Source: Azadirachta indica
Lineage: Eukaryota; Streptophyta; Magnoliopsida; Sapindales; Meliaceae
Length of the DNA stretch: 64,000 nucleotides
Reading direction: 5' to 3'
Assembly (NCBI GenBank): GCA_022749755.1
Contig: CM040443.1
Coordinates: 14,771,744 to 14,835,743, forward strand
Shown piece after piece: positions 1 to 11,900 of this stretch. Under the pieces are notes generated by a model. The model had not been told where the DNA came from and made no database searches. It was given only the letters and a program-made list of their open reading frames with translations. The translations under genes were made by a program, and so were the position numbers. Numbering within the stretch: the stretch's first letter is position 1; every line of letters starts with the position of its first letter.

Positions 1-1060
1 AGGATACAGGGGTCCAAGATAAGTCTCACATTGCATGGGAAGACTCCCACATGTAGTGGGAAGGCCCTGCATTTTGTAGGGCCTAAACACGCCCTTCCTT
101 GCCTGACTTACCAGGTTAAGCTTGGATGGCTCCAAGTTCTCTCCTTCTAATAAGTTTCTCTTTTATTTTTTATTTTATTTTTATCTTTTGATAGGAAAGT
201 AATGTTTGGTTTGGTTTGGTTTGGTTTTCTCTTTAGTTAAAAGAAAAAAATCATTTACAGCCAGAAATATTTCGACTTTGTTTAAGCTTTATATTGTAAT
301 CAATGAACTAATTGTTTAGATTAGTCGGTTTGTGAATATCACTGCTATCATACTTCAAACAGTAGTTTTATTTAATAGTGAGATTGATTAAAATATATTA
401 ATTTAATTTTACATACACGTAGATTTAATCTCAACCGTTTTCTAAATTCAATGGTTTAAGAAATTGTATAGAGTTAAGGGGTTATTGATCTTTCTTACAT
501 ATATTAGATTCATTTAAAGAGAAGAAAAATCATCATTTAAATTATATTTTTATTTTAGATTGGGTTTCTTTACTAAAGAGAAAAAAATAATGAGTTATAA
601 AAAAAGTTCTCTTGTTGAATATATTACTTTAGTTTTAATTTTTTTCAATAAAAATATTATGAGTTATTAAGATTTATTTGTAAATAAAATTTAAAAAGAA
701 ATGCATAATATTATGAATTAAAAAATTAGTTATTAGAATTTATTTATATAATATTAAAAAGTACAAGGGTTTAATGAAAAAATTTAACCAATTTCAAACT
801 ATTTTTATGACTTTAGATTTTTATTATTTCCTGAAAAATATTTGTCCAGCGTTACAAATTAACAGACTATATATTTTTCAAATTTCAAAAGCATTTGCTA
901 TTACTCGTATAACAATTTTAGGTCAAAGCATATATTTCTATGATTTCCCATTTTTAAGGTAAAAGAAATTATTCTTTAAAAAATAAGGTAAAAGAAATTA
1001 TTGAAAGGATTGAAGATATAATTGATGAAGAAGAAGGATGCTAATATTTTATTAGGTAGC
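1..1060. other. AT-rich DNA, no gene seen
   Basis: No convincing coding region. The first ~150 bases are GC-richer than what follows and hold a short hairpin (GGCCCT at 63-68 paired with AGGGCC at 78-83). They may be the end of a repeat that starts left of the window. The rest is poly-A/T-rich with short spurious frames. Confidence 0.5.
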
Positions 1061-1227
1061 AACATTTTAGTCTTTGAACTTTGAAAAAAATCAAAAAGAC
1101 ACTATTTAACCAATTTTAACAAATAAGTCCTCAGTGTCATCCAAAATCTAAAAGAAAATATAATGGCTACGTGGAGTTTCAAATAGAGCCAAATAATCTA
1201 TAACCTTGTATTGTTGGTAAATTTCCC

Positions 1228-1715
1228 CTTTTTAGCCACTATTTAAACCAAATTTTTAGAAATAGTCACATTGATTTTTTTTTTTAATTGCTAGTCAAAT
1301 ACCATGTATGTGAATGAAAATATTCTCATAGCCACTCAAAATACTAGGTTTTTAGTACCAACTGGAAACAAATACTTATTTCAAGTTTATAATGCGAATT
1401 AACACTTGTTCCGAGCTCGTGTTTAAAATAAATATTAGTTTTGAGTGTAAAGAGTTTGTACTTGAAACAAATAGTAGTTTCATACGTGTTTGAAAGTTGG
1501 GTTTTCAAAACATTAGAAAGTAAGTTTCAAGTGCATGATAAATTAGAGTTTCGAGTTCTTCTACAGTCGAGAGTATCGAGACAAAAATATGGTAGTTTTT
1601 TTTTTAAAATATGACTATAAGGGTATTTTTGGATCAAATTATTATTGTTTGGCTAAAAATGAAAATTTTTTAATGTAATTATTTTAAAAATTATCTTTAA
1701 AATGTGGCTAAAAAC
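1228..1715. mobile_element. Non-autonomous MULE-like element with long inverted ends
   Basis: The left end (about 1228-1330, starting near TTTTTAGCCAC) and the right end (about 1607-1715, ending near GTGGCTAAAAA) are imperfect inverted copies of each other over about 100 bases. That is typical of Mutator-like elements. The interior is non-coding and contains a cluster of TCGAG-bearing short motifs near 1548-1582, like the arrays in the larger MULEs at 37 kb and 58 kb. I could not fix a 9-bp target duplication. Family assignment is an inference from structure. Confidence 0.45.
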
Positions 1716-1739
1716 GTAACAATTGCAATATAAGACATT

Positions 1740-2984
1740 AATGTTGCTTTGGTAATATAGATGATGCAATGTTGGTAAATTTTTGTTTGACACTTTTGGT
1801 TTCAAATTTCGAGAGCTTAAAGCATCAATAGGCTACGCTTTATATAGACAATAAAGGGCGATTTCAAAATATTATTTAAATTTTCAAAAATTTCATATCC
1901 TAATTACACCTAGGTGATCACCATTTAACAAAAGATAAAGCAAATAAAGAAGTGGAAATAAAATTCGAGGATGCAGTAGACGTTACCCATTAAAAGATGC
2001 ACAATGCAACATTCCTAAAGGAACATATTAAGAAAAATATTATATGAAAAGAATATCAAATATAACAAGAGACAGATTACTTTTATTAAAATTTTAGAGA
2101 CAAAATTAAAAAAAAATATTGTAGGCTTAGGGCCTGTTTGTTCTTTTGACTTAAATTTAAATAGTTTTATGCAAACATTTAAGAATTATTTGTTTTTAAC
2201 TTATATATAAAAACTTATTAAAAATGTTTGAATGTATTTAAGTTAAAAATTTTAATTTAAATAAAAAAAGTACTTGGTAACTATTTCAAATCTTAACTAC
2301 TTAAAGTAATATTTTACCAAGGGCTTAAAGCAAATATTAGAACTAAATTAGGAGACAAATGATTTTCACTCGAGGCTAGCCCCTTTGCACAAAACTATTC
2401 CTAGATGGAAGATGATCGAGTATAATTAATCAACGATTTTGATATTATTTGTGGTTTGTGATTTTGAGAGAATTTTGGCATACAAGGTTTTGGATTATAA
2501 TTATCACCTAATAACATTTCAACTTCAAGGGAATGTTTCATTTTTTTGTTTGAAATATAAACAAGATTGAAATGTGAATTTTACTGAAATTTAAAAATGT
2601 TTGAATGTTATTTTATTTTTTACGCAACACCTTTTATCATATGTTTATGAAGAAACTCTTTATTTAAAACAAATTACTCATTTTCACTTTCAAAATTTTT
2701 TACATATATATCAACTTTATTTTTAAAGTTAATTGAATATTTAGGTACATATATTTTAATTATTTTTCATAATTTTTTATTTCATGTGATGTAATTGAAT
2801 ATATTTTAATAGAATTAATATCAAAACTTATTGTATCATATAATCTTACAATTTGAATTGGTAAAAATTAGTTAGCACGTTTATACAATAATTGCACTTA
2901 TTATATTACTTTAGGAGATTTATTAGTTAAATCAACTTAACTATATACATATACTAAAATGGTATATGTAAGTTAAAGTTACAA
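1740..2984. other. AT-rich DNA, no gene; possible hAT-like end
   Basis: No coding region seen. GGGCCTGTTTGTTC near 2131 resembles the outer end of common hAT-type MITEs, but no matching inverted end was found downstream, so no element is called. Confidence 0.35.
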
Positions 2985-3123
2985 ACACACACACACATGT
3001 GTGTGTGTGTGTGCATGTGCGTGTATGTGTGTGCGGGTGTGTGTGCATGTGCGTGTATGTTTTTGTCTGTGTGTGTGTTTATGTCTGTGTCTGTGTCTGT
3101 GTATATGTCTATGTTTATGTGTG
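2985..3123. repeat. Compound (AC)n/(GT)n and TGTSTC microsatellite
   Basis: About 12 bases of AC repeat turn at ACATGT into a GT repeat. The tract then degrades into TGTGCG, TGTATG and TGTCTG units to about 3123. The AC-to-GT switch makes a palindrome that could extrude as a hairpin. Long spurious Cys/Val or His/Thr frames on both strands come only from this repeat. It ends about 10 bases before the target duplication of the gypsy element. Confidence 0.9.
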
Positions 3124-3135
3124 TTAGAAGTAGCC

Positions 3136-3506
3136 TGTTGCATGTGTGCATGGCTAACACATGAAAGAAAGATGAACCGAGTGACTCACTTCGAGTTGAC
3201 TTAGTAATATTGCATGGCACATGAAAAAACTAAGTGATATTGGATAGCACATGCTAGAAGTCCAAGTCATTGAGTTGACTCATTCTTATCAACTATCAAT
3301 ATTTAATGATTATACATTTCCTTAATTGTAGTGGTAGTTTCTATTGTATTGGATGATTGGTATTTTTCTATTGTATTTAAAGAAGCATAGGCTAAAGAAT
3401 AAAGGTGTGCATAAATTTATTTGAAAATTGTTTGGGAGGTGCTAGCCCCTCGAAATGTTAGATTTCACTTTTTATTTTTAATACTCTAAAAGCTTGTGTT
3501 GTAACA
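3136..3506 (+). repeat. 5' LTR of the gypsy element
   Basis: 371 bases, beginning TGTTGCATG and ending TTGTAACA, matched along its length by 14639-14988. It is preceded by target duplication TAGCC at 3131-3135. Confidence 0.93.
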
Positions 3507-3510
3507 TCTT

Positions 3511-3523
3511 TGGTATCAGAGTC
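3511..3523 (+). promoter_or_regulatory. Primer-binding site, initiator Met-tRNA type
   Basis: TGGTATCAGAGTC, four bases after the LTR end, matches the usual plant LTR-retrotransposon primer site complementary to the 3' end of initiator Met-tRNA. Confidence 0.9.
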
Positions 3524-3528
3524 TGGCA

Positions 3529-3851
3529 ATAGAGGATCGCTTGAAGCAATTAGAAGATATGATGGACTCCTTTGCAACTGGCCGAAATGAGTTAATTACC
3601 AACCAAAGGGAGCTTTTGACTCATCTCAAATATAGAATGGACAAATTGAGTCAATAAGTTTCTAGAAAACCTATGCAGAAAAAGATAAAAATTCAGCTCA
3701 TAGATTTCAGAGTCGTAATGATCATCATTGTTCTTTTTCAAGAGATGGAGGTTGCTTTCATGCATTTGTTCCTAAGACTGTGAAATTAGATTTCCCAAAA
3801 AATATGAGGGGAGGGACAATCTACAAAGTGGATCTGTAAAGCAGAAAAAAA
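3529..3851 (+). pseudogene. Gypsy gag, 5' part (split)
   Basis: Start of the Gag region right after the primer site. Translation gives a polar N-terminal stretch typical of gypsy Gag (begins IEDRLKQLEDMMDSF), then several stops and frame changes. The reading stops at a run of A where a solo LTR was inserted. The Gag reading resumes at 5537 with FFTLHEIAELNKV, the usual continuation in this family. Confidence 0.7.
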
Positions 3852-5536
3852 TATAACATCCCTAATTCTAAGAATTTCTGCTATAATGTACTATATGTAA
3901 AAAATGTAATCATGTAAACTTTACAATTTCATTTTAAACACTTCCAATAAAATTAAACACCAACTGTTTCATTTCATTATTTAACAAAATATGACTAATT
4001 CCATGACTTTTAAAATCCCAGTACAAGCATGAAGATTACATCAAAACTATATATTGTAAAATCCTACTCCTATGACTTATACATAGTTGCAAAAACAGCA
4101 AAACTTAGTTTTGGAGTATCCTTTATTTTCTACTTACAAATCTTTAGCATTGTTTAAACCTGAAAGGTAGAGATAAGTTAATGCCCGGCAGATATTTATA
4201 TATAAAGGTAGTTTCAAAATTTGCAATAAATAGATTTGAACATAACAGTACTTCTTAATTTCCAACAAAGAGTGTAATGGAACATCAAGTCAAAATTTTA
4301 ATTTCAGTATTCATATAAACAAGTTAAAATACATTAATTCCATTATTTTAAAAAAATTTCGTAAATTTTGTACTTACGTACTTTACAGGCATTATTTCGA
4401 AAGACCGCCGCCCAAAATACTGGCCATATGTACTTTAGGGACATTATTCTCAAGGTTCGTTATCTCATCAAAAACCTTTTAGGGGCATTATTCTCAAGGA
4501 TCATCGCCCTAAACACCGGTGCTACATCACAACAACAACCATGGCCATCATATTTTCATTAATCAAATTATTTCATAATATTTTCATACAAATCTTACAT
4601 TTATAAGAATATAACACATGTCAATTTTCTCACTGCATTTGTAAATTTAACATTCATATGAAAATTATTATTTAAATCTGATTTAAAAAATAATTAATTG
4701 AATCAACACGTGATGATTCAGAAATTTCATACGCATTTATCAAAACATTAATTATAATAAAACACTTTACTTTTCAATTTTAAAACCAAAATCTACCAAA
4801 TGCATATAAATACCTACATGACAAATGTGTTACAATTCTATTGCTTTGTCGACTTCCCTATCTTTTTCAAATCACCCCTTAATATCAATTTAAAAATAAT
4901 AATAATTAATGATCCAATAATACTAAATAATGCTTCAAACTTAATTATCTAAAAATATGTATACATAGGCATTTAAATATATACCTATATACTAACGGCT
5001 AAATTTTCTACAATAAAATTATGTAAAAATTTGTTGGACGTAAAATCCAAAATTAATCATTAAAAAATTAGACACTAACCAAACCTGTCCTCTCTTTTTC
5101 TCTCCTTTCTTCACTCTTTGTTTTTCTAATTTGTTATTTTTCTAATTTGTTATTAAAGAATTGATTGCAAAGATACACTAATATATATACATGCACTGCT
5201 TTAAGTAAAGGAAACCAAGGCCACCTGTTTGTTCATTAATTATTCACTAACCACTTGCTTTCATTTCATAACACAATGTATTGATTTATTTATTTAATTA
5301 ATTATTTTTTTTCACTTCACCGACTTAAAAGAAACCATTTTAGATTCCAGACTCCACTCAAACCCTCAATTTTGTCTTTCTTTCACTTTTTATCCACAGT
5401 AAATTCTTATTACCCAAAATCCTTCTCTTGCAAACGTTTAAACATATTCATATATAATCAACTAATCTATTTCCCATAAGTATACTTATTTTCTAATTTT
5501 TGTGTTTATATATTAATCAAAAACCTAGATATTACA
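3852..5536. mobile_element. Solo LTR, TGTAACATCCC-type, inside gypsy gag
   Basis: The Gag reading is interrupted by about 1.69 kb of non-coding AT-rich DNA. It starts TATAACATCCC (one base from the canonical TGTAACATCCC) and ends GATATTACA. Such ends are common for long LTRs of plant Ty3/gypsy elements, perhaps the Tekay lineage. No primer site or coding region lies inside, so this is a solo LTR. The target is a run of A, so the 5-bp duplication cannot be judged. An imperfect repeat of about 70 bases around GGCATTATT lies at 4380-4505. Confidence 0.65.
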
Positions 5537-6160
5537 AAATTTTTCACACTTCATGAGATTGCAGAATTAAATAAAGTCATAATAGCTTCTTTCTATTTGG
5601 ATGAAGATGCAGATTTATGGCTTCAAATGTTAGAGTAGGAACTCATTTACATTACTTAGGAAGATTTCAAGCATGGAATTCAATCTAGGTTTGGTCCCAA
5701 TTAATTTGGCGATTATTTTGGTGAGTTAATTAAACTATGGCAATTGGCTTTGTGATAGATTACTAAAGCAAGTTTGAATGGTTGCTAGCCAAGATTGGTT
5801 CTCTAGCACAGGAGAAAAAGGTGAGTTGTTTTCTTGTTGGATTGAAAGATAGTATTCAGACAGATGTACAAGCAAATAGACCCACAACACTTACCATGGC
5901 AATCGGACTAGCCAAGTTGTATGAAGCTCGTGATAATGCGCAAAGGAAACCATTGACTCAAGCTTCTTGACCTGTGCTTCCTCTGTGAACAAATTTTGGA
6001 ATCCAAGAGCATAAGCTTACACCAGCTACAACAGTTAAGTGGATGACGCCAAAAGAATTAGCCAAATGAAGAAAGAAAGGATTATGCTTCCATTGTAATG
6101 ACAAGTATAGCCTAGGCCACAATTGCCTAAAACTCTTCAAAACATAAGCTTGTTGGGGTG
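5537..6160 (+). pseudogene. Gypsy gag, 3' part with zinc knuckle (unit 1)
   Basis: Capsid-like reading (HEIAELNKVIIASFYL, then DLWLQML), several stops, then an open stretch at 5782-5970 and the zinc knuckle CFHCNDKYSLGHNC near 6085-6127 (C-x2-C...GH-x-C). The duplicated interior of the element starts inside this gene: AGGTGA at 5819-5824 is the left edge of unit 1. Broken by several stops. Confidence 0.8.
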
Positions 6161-6169
6161 TAGATGATG

Positions 6170-6460
6170 AAGATGTAAAGATGAAAATTGAAGATGGTAT
6201 AAAAGAATCAACCCCAAAAATATCTTTGTATAGTAGGAATGGAAACACCAAAATCCATGAAAGTTTGGGGTGGACTCATGGGACAACTTGTGAAGGTTTT
6301 AGTTAACTCAAGAAGCACCCATAACTTTATAAGTTCACAAGTTGCTCAGCGATTGAATTTGCAACTAGATGTTGATAGAAAACTAGAAATCATAATAGCT
6401 TTAGGCCAGAAACTTCTGAGTCCAGGCAAGTGCACTTAAGTACATATCAAGCTTTAAAGA
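6170..6460 (+). pseudogene. Gypsy aspartic protease, unit 1 (split)
   Basis: The frame at 6239-6436 contains VNSRSTHNFIS where active family members have a DSGATHNF-like site. The catalytic Asp is therefore Asn here and the protease would be dead. Reading is cut at 6461 by a solo LTR and continues past 7899 with a segment equivalent to 11570-11640 of unit 2, which has no insertion. Confidence 0.8.
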
Positions 6461-7893
6461 TGATGAATGTTTAAAAGTGTAGGTTTATCAATAGAAATAT
6501 TATGATTTACACTTAATAATGTTTTTCTATTCCCCAATAATGAAGCATATTCCTTTATATTGAATTGTAAAACATGAATTAGACTAAATAGTCAGTTTTG
6601 CACAGGTTTCGTATAATGAGTGTATCTTTTAAGCCAAATCATCAATTGATACGATTCTTGGGCTGGAAAAACATAAACTTATCATTTCACAACTTTGTAA
6701 GCCAAAGGTTGGACCAGTTCAAGCAATTAATGGTACAAAATTTGGCTTCAACAGAACTCAAGTGCATCTTTGAACCAGCCCAACATGCTTATGTATTTGG
6801 GCCGTATCTCCCTAAATACGTAACAAAAAATTATATGCTTGGGTGATCTAGAAACCTAAGAAAGGGATATAAATTGTTTATGTTTTACACTTTCTTAAAT
6901 TTCAACTGGTCGGTTACCAAAAAGAGCTATCATTCTAGAAGGGCGGTGAAAAAATGCGACTTGAACATCTTTTTCTATTTTCAACACAACTCACGGTCTA
7001 AAATAGTAATAAGAGTGAGATATGGACCATTAGAAAGATGAGTCATTTACCTACAACTTTGAAGAAGTCTGTTTTACAAAATTTGGTGGTTTTCATGGTC
7101 AAAGATATGTTGGAAGTTAGTAGAGCGTGATTAATTGGAAATTGACAAAATTATGTTCACACATGTGAAATGTCTTTTGTTTTACCTATATAAAGGAAGA
7201 TGTGGAAGTGAGAAGGAGAGCAGTTTGTTTCCATTTTCTATTTTCTTTTTTCATTTGAACTTCAATTAAATGATGTATTTCTAATTTTGTAATTAGGGTT
7301 AAGGGTGAACTTTTGATGATTTTATAGTTTTGTTCTTTGATCCTCTATTTTGTTCTTTGATCCTCTATTTTGTTCTTCATTGCCAATCTTTTTATTGATT
7401 GAGTACTATATTTTGCAAGTGATTTTAAATTGTTAGAAACCTTAATTTATTGTTAATAAATGGTACATTTAATGCTTGGATGTTTTCTACATATCAAGAG
7501 TAAGGCAACTTATAGTTTTTCACCACCAATTAAAAGATAAGTCTTTTGATTTCTTTGTGCTTAAATGTTTTTTTTTCATCATCCAATTAAGATTACTTCT
7601 TTTGATTCTTAATTGTGGTTTTCTTTAAAAAAAAAAAAATCAAGAATAAGTTCTATACAAATCATTAAAATGGATCCCTAATGCCCTAATATATAATAAT
7701 ATTGAATTTAAATTTGAGAATAAGCAAATTCATTCCATTTCTTATAATATTTGAATATTTGGACTTGTAATATTTAGACCTTTGGATTTGTGGACTTAAT
7801 ATAACGTATTCTCTGTGGACCGATACTCGGACTTCCGAACTTTATTACTTGAGACAACTTATACTTGAGAGTTATAACCTTTAAGTTGTAGCA
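6461..7893 (+). mobile_element. Solo LTR, family B, copy 1
   Basis: 1433 bases beginning TGATGAATG and ending GTTGTAGCA, with target duplication AAAGA (6456-6460) / AAAGG (7894-7898). It matches 59036-60442 in reverse orientation along its whole length. No gene inside; the frame at 6598-6846 is spurious. It includes a 2x tandem of about 22 bases around 7330-7375. Unit 2 of the host element lacks it, so the insertion followed the internal duplication. Large LTRs of this kind suggest Ty3/gypsy, but no internal region is present to prove it. Confidence 0.88.
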
Positions 7894-7898
7894 AAAGG

Positions 7899-9530
7899 AT
7901 TCCATTTTTAGCAGACTTCTTCGTTCTACCTTTTGAGGGCTATAATGTGGTGCTTGGCACCCAATGGTTATATACTTTAGGGCTTATATAATGGGACTTT
8001 GAGAAGCTACTTATGAAGTTCTCAAAAGATAACAAGGAGCTAATATTGTGTGGAATTACAAATCCAGACAATAAAATTATTTCCAATATACCTTTAACTA
8101 AAGTTACTAGATCAGAACATGGAGTTACTTTGCAACTTATGAGCAACGAAGAAGTCATTGGCAAAACTGATTCACTCCAAGATCTAATCCAGCAATTGTT
8201 GCAAGAATATCAAGAAGTCTTGACTAAACCTATAGGACTTTCACCTTCATGAAATCATGATCATCACATTCCACTGCTTCTAGGCCACGAACTAGTGATA
8301 ATGCGACCATACCGTTAGCCTTATTGCCAGAAGAATGAGATTGAAAAAATGGTTCAAGAAATGCTAGTTGTAGGAACCATTCAACCTAGTATAGGTCTAT
8401 ACTCTTTTCTTGTATTATTGGTGAAAAAACATAATGGTTCATGGAGAATGTGCATAAACTATCGGGCTTTGAACAAAATCACCATAAAGGAAAAGTTTCT
8501 AATACAAATCATTAATGAGCTTCTAAATGAAGCAGTTGGTGCAAATTACTTCACCAAACTAGACCTCAGATCTGGTTATCACCAAGTACATATACATGTT
8601 GATGAGATTGAGAAAACAATATTTCGAAAACATCATGGTCACTATGAATTTTTAGTACTGCCATTTAGACTTAGCAATGCTCCTTCGACTTTTCAAGCAC
8701 TCATGAATAAGGTATTGCAAAATTATTTACGAAAATTTCTATTAGTATTTTTTGATGATATACTAATATATAGTAGAAATTGGGATACTCACTTACAACA
8801 TTTGATAGTGGTTTTTGATCCGCTACAAGCTAATAAGTTGAAGATTAAAGAAGAGAGATGCCAATTCAAGAAACAACAGATGCAATATTTGGGACACGTC
8901 ACCTCCAATCAAAGAGTCGCGGTTAACGCTTTGAAAGTAGAGGCAATGTTGTTATGGCCTAAGCCAGCAAATGTCAAAGCAATGTGTGAATATTTAGGCA
9001 AGATAGTCGCTCTTCTCACTGAAATGTTAGAAAAAAATTCATTCAAATGGAGTTTTATATCTGAAAAAGCATTTAAAAGGCTTAAAATGACAATGTCACA
9101 AGCTTTGGTATTGTCTTTACCTAATTTCTCAAAAAAAATTTTTGTTGAATGTGATACTTCAGGGGTTAGAGTAAGAGTTGTTCTACATCAAGAAAGACCA
9201 ATAGCATTTTAGTCAAGCTCTTCAGAGAAGAAACCTTCTCCTTTCAACTTATGAGAAGGAAATATTAGCTCTTGTCCTTATTATTAAAAAATGGAGGCTT
9301 TATTTGCTAGGAAGGAAATTTATTGTGCAGACTGACCATCGAAATCTTAAGCATTTATGGTCATAAAAAATCATTGCCGTGGCTCAGCAACGATGGCTAT
9401 ATAAATTGATGGGTTATGACTTTTAGAGAGTACCAAAAAGAAGAAGAAAATGTAGTAGCTGATGCTCTTTCTTGGCAACATGAAATTGAACCGCATTCGG
9501 GAACTTTGCTTGCTTTGACTCAATTATTGC
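7899..9530 (+). pseudogene. Gypsy RT and RNase H, unit 1
   Basis: After the protease tail and linker (7899-8252) comes an open RT frame, 8349-9212. It has MCINYRALNKITIKEKF, YFTKLDLRSGYHQ, and the catalytic box VFFDDILIYS (FFDD, usual for this group). RNase H follows in shifted frames, with STYEKEILALVLIIKKW and QTDHRNLKHLW. This is the longest continuous frame in the window (287 codons), but stops flank it on both sides. Copying RNA into DNA is the family role; this copy is inactive as a polyprotein. Confidence 0.92.
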
Positions 9531-9539
9531 CACACTAGT

Positions 9540-10924
9540 TAAAAGCCATTAAAGAAGAAGTTGCAACTAATCCTACACTTTAAGCCTTACGAATAAGGAT
9601 CTAGGATGGTGAAGCAGTAGGTCTTTGCAAGGAAATTAATGGAATTCTTTTGTTCAAAGATCGAATCTACCTTGCTCCTAAATTGTAACTTACAGCTAAT
9701 ATAGTTAATGAGTTCTATGGCAGCACACATGAAGGTTATGTTAAGACCCTTCAATGAATAAAATCAAATTTCTATTGGTATGGGATGAGGACACAAGTTA
9801 ATGCTTTTATTCGAAGTTGTGATACATGCCAATGACATAAAGTTTAACATTCAACACTAAGAGGACTATTAAAACCACTTGCAATTCGCTCTCAAATTTG
9901 GGAAGACATACCAATGGACTTTGTTAAAGATCTGCTTATTTTACATGGTAAAACCACCATTCTTGTTGTGATTGACCATTTATCAAAATATGCCTATTGT
10001 CTTCCTCTTTTTCATCATTACGCAGTTGTGGTGTAGCTTGATTATTTTTTGACAACATTTTTAAGTTGCATGGATTGGCTAAGTTAATTGTTTGTGATCG
10101 GGATCCAACTTTTACTAACATGTTTTAGAGAGAATTAAAACTTCCTTCAATTTCAGTTCGAGTTATCATCCACAAACAGATGGACAAAGTGAAGTTGATA
10201 ATCTGATCTTAGAGATATGTCTTTGATGGTTCATTAGTTCACGGCCAAAGGAATGTATGAAATGGTTGTCATGGGCTGAATTTTGTTATAATACCAGTTG
10301 CCATTCGACGATTCAAAAAACACCTTTTAAGATTGTTTATGGGAGAACTCTACCTTTGTTGCTTGACTACATTCCTTGAATAGCAAGGTTAAAAGCTATT
10401 GAGAAAGAACTCATTTCTCATTGCTAAAATTTTGAAAGAGATGCAATATCACATAACAAAACCTCAAGCCAAAATGAAGAAGCTATATGATTCCAAGCAG
10501 AGTGAACAGGAGTTTCAAGTGGGCGACTTTGGTTATCTTAAGCTGCAACCATATAGACAAATGTCTATTACATTGAGGAAGAATTACAAACTTTCTGCAC
10601 GATACTATGGTTCTTTTGAAGTAATTGAAAAAATTGGATAGATTGCTTACAAGCTGAAATTACCCTTTACTTTAAAGCTTCACCCCATTTTTCATGTTTC
10701 TCAACTCAAAAAGAAAATTGGTGATGGATAAATGGTTTTACAAACGTTACCATATATTTTCCAAGATGATACCTTAACATCTTTTCGTCAAGCGATTCTA
10801 GATCGTCGAGTTCAAAAAGGGAAGTATAAGGTTCTCATTCATTGGCAAGGGTTGTCTCTTGCAGATGCAACTTAAGACCTTCAAGAAACCATTAAGGAGC
10901 GTTTTCTATATTTCTTACGGGGAA
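9540..10924 (+). pseudogene. Gypsy integrase and chromodomain, unit 1
   Basis: The HHCC zinc region ends IRSCDTCQ near 9830. The core starts with PMDFVKDL (first catalytic Asp) and continues with TTILVVIDHLSKYAY. The C-terminal part lies in the frame 10399-10641 (KLYDSKQSEQEFQVGDFGYL). A chromodomain follows at about 10790-10910 (RRVQKGKYKVLIHWQGLSL). The chromodomain places the element among chromoviruses, which target marked chromatin. Many stops. The sequence is cut at 10924 by the junction with unit 2, so the usual 3' end is missing. Confidence 0.85.
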
Positions 10925-11900
10925 AGGTGATTTATCTTCTTGCTGGATTGAAAAATAGTATTCTGACAGATGTACAAGTAAATAGACCCACAACACTTAC
11001 CATAGCAATTGGACCAGTCAAGTTGTATGAAGCTCATGAAAATATTTAAAGGAAACCATTGAATCAAGGTCCTTGACCAATGCTTTCTCCGTGAACAAAT
11101 TTTGGAATCCAAGAGAGCAAGCTGGCACCAGCTTCAATAGCGAAGAGAATGACACCAGAAGAATTCGCTTAATGAAGAAAGAAAGGAATATGCTTCCATT
11201 GTAATGACAAGTATAGCCCAGGGCATATGCCTATAACTCTTCAAAATAAAAGCTTGTTGAGGTATAGATGATAAAGATGTAAAGATGGAAATTGAAGATT
11301 GCATAAAAAAATCAGCCCCAAATCAGCCCTAGAAATATCTTTGCTTGCAATGGCGGGAATGCAAACACCAAAACCCATGAAAATTTAGGTGGACTCATTG
11401 GACAATTTGTGATTGTTCTAGTTAACTCAAGAAGCACCCATAACTTCATAAGTTCATAAATTGCTCAATGATTGAATTTACGATTAGATGTTGATGGGAA
11501 ACTGGAAGTCCTAAAGCCAAAAACTTCTGAGTCTGGGCAAGTGCACTCAAGTACTTATCAAGCTTCAAAAGATTCCATTTGCAGTAGAATTTTTCATTTT
11601 ACCTTTTGAGAGCTATGATGTAGTGCTTAGCACCCAATGGTTTTACACTTTAGGGCCTATACAATTGGACTTTGAGAAGTTACTTATGAAGTTCTCAAAA
11701 GAGAACAAGGAGGTAATATTATGTGGAATTACAAATCCAGACAATAAAAATATTTTAAACATACCTTTGACTAAAGTTACTAGATCAGAACATAAAGTTA
11801 CTTTGTAACTTATGAGCAACAAAGAAGTTATTGGCAAAATTGATTCAATCCAAGATCTAATCCAGTAATTGTTGCGAGAATATAAAGAAGTCTTCACAAA
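10925..11900 (+). pseudogene. Gypsy gag tail and protease, unit 2
   Basis: Begins mid-gag at the duplication junction. It includes the zinc knuckle region CFHCNDKYSPGH near 11195-11228, then a protease stretch with VNSRSTHNF near 11420. The region across 11560-11640 shows the uninterrupted form of the site where unit 1 carries a solo LTR. Several stops; not functional. Confidence 0.8.

Noticed and set aside
2126..2340. A possible hAT MITE starting GGGCCTGTTTG
   Set aside because: No matching inverted end or target duplication found.
2954..3220. Reading frames on both strands over the GT/AC tract
   Set aside because: Composition is only Cys/Val or His/Thr from microsatellite repeats; no protein family.
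6598..6846. An 82-codon plus-strand frame
   Set aside because: Inside a solo LTR; its counterpart in the copy at 59-60 kb is not maintained as a frame.
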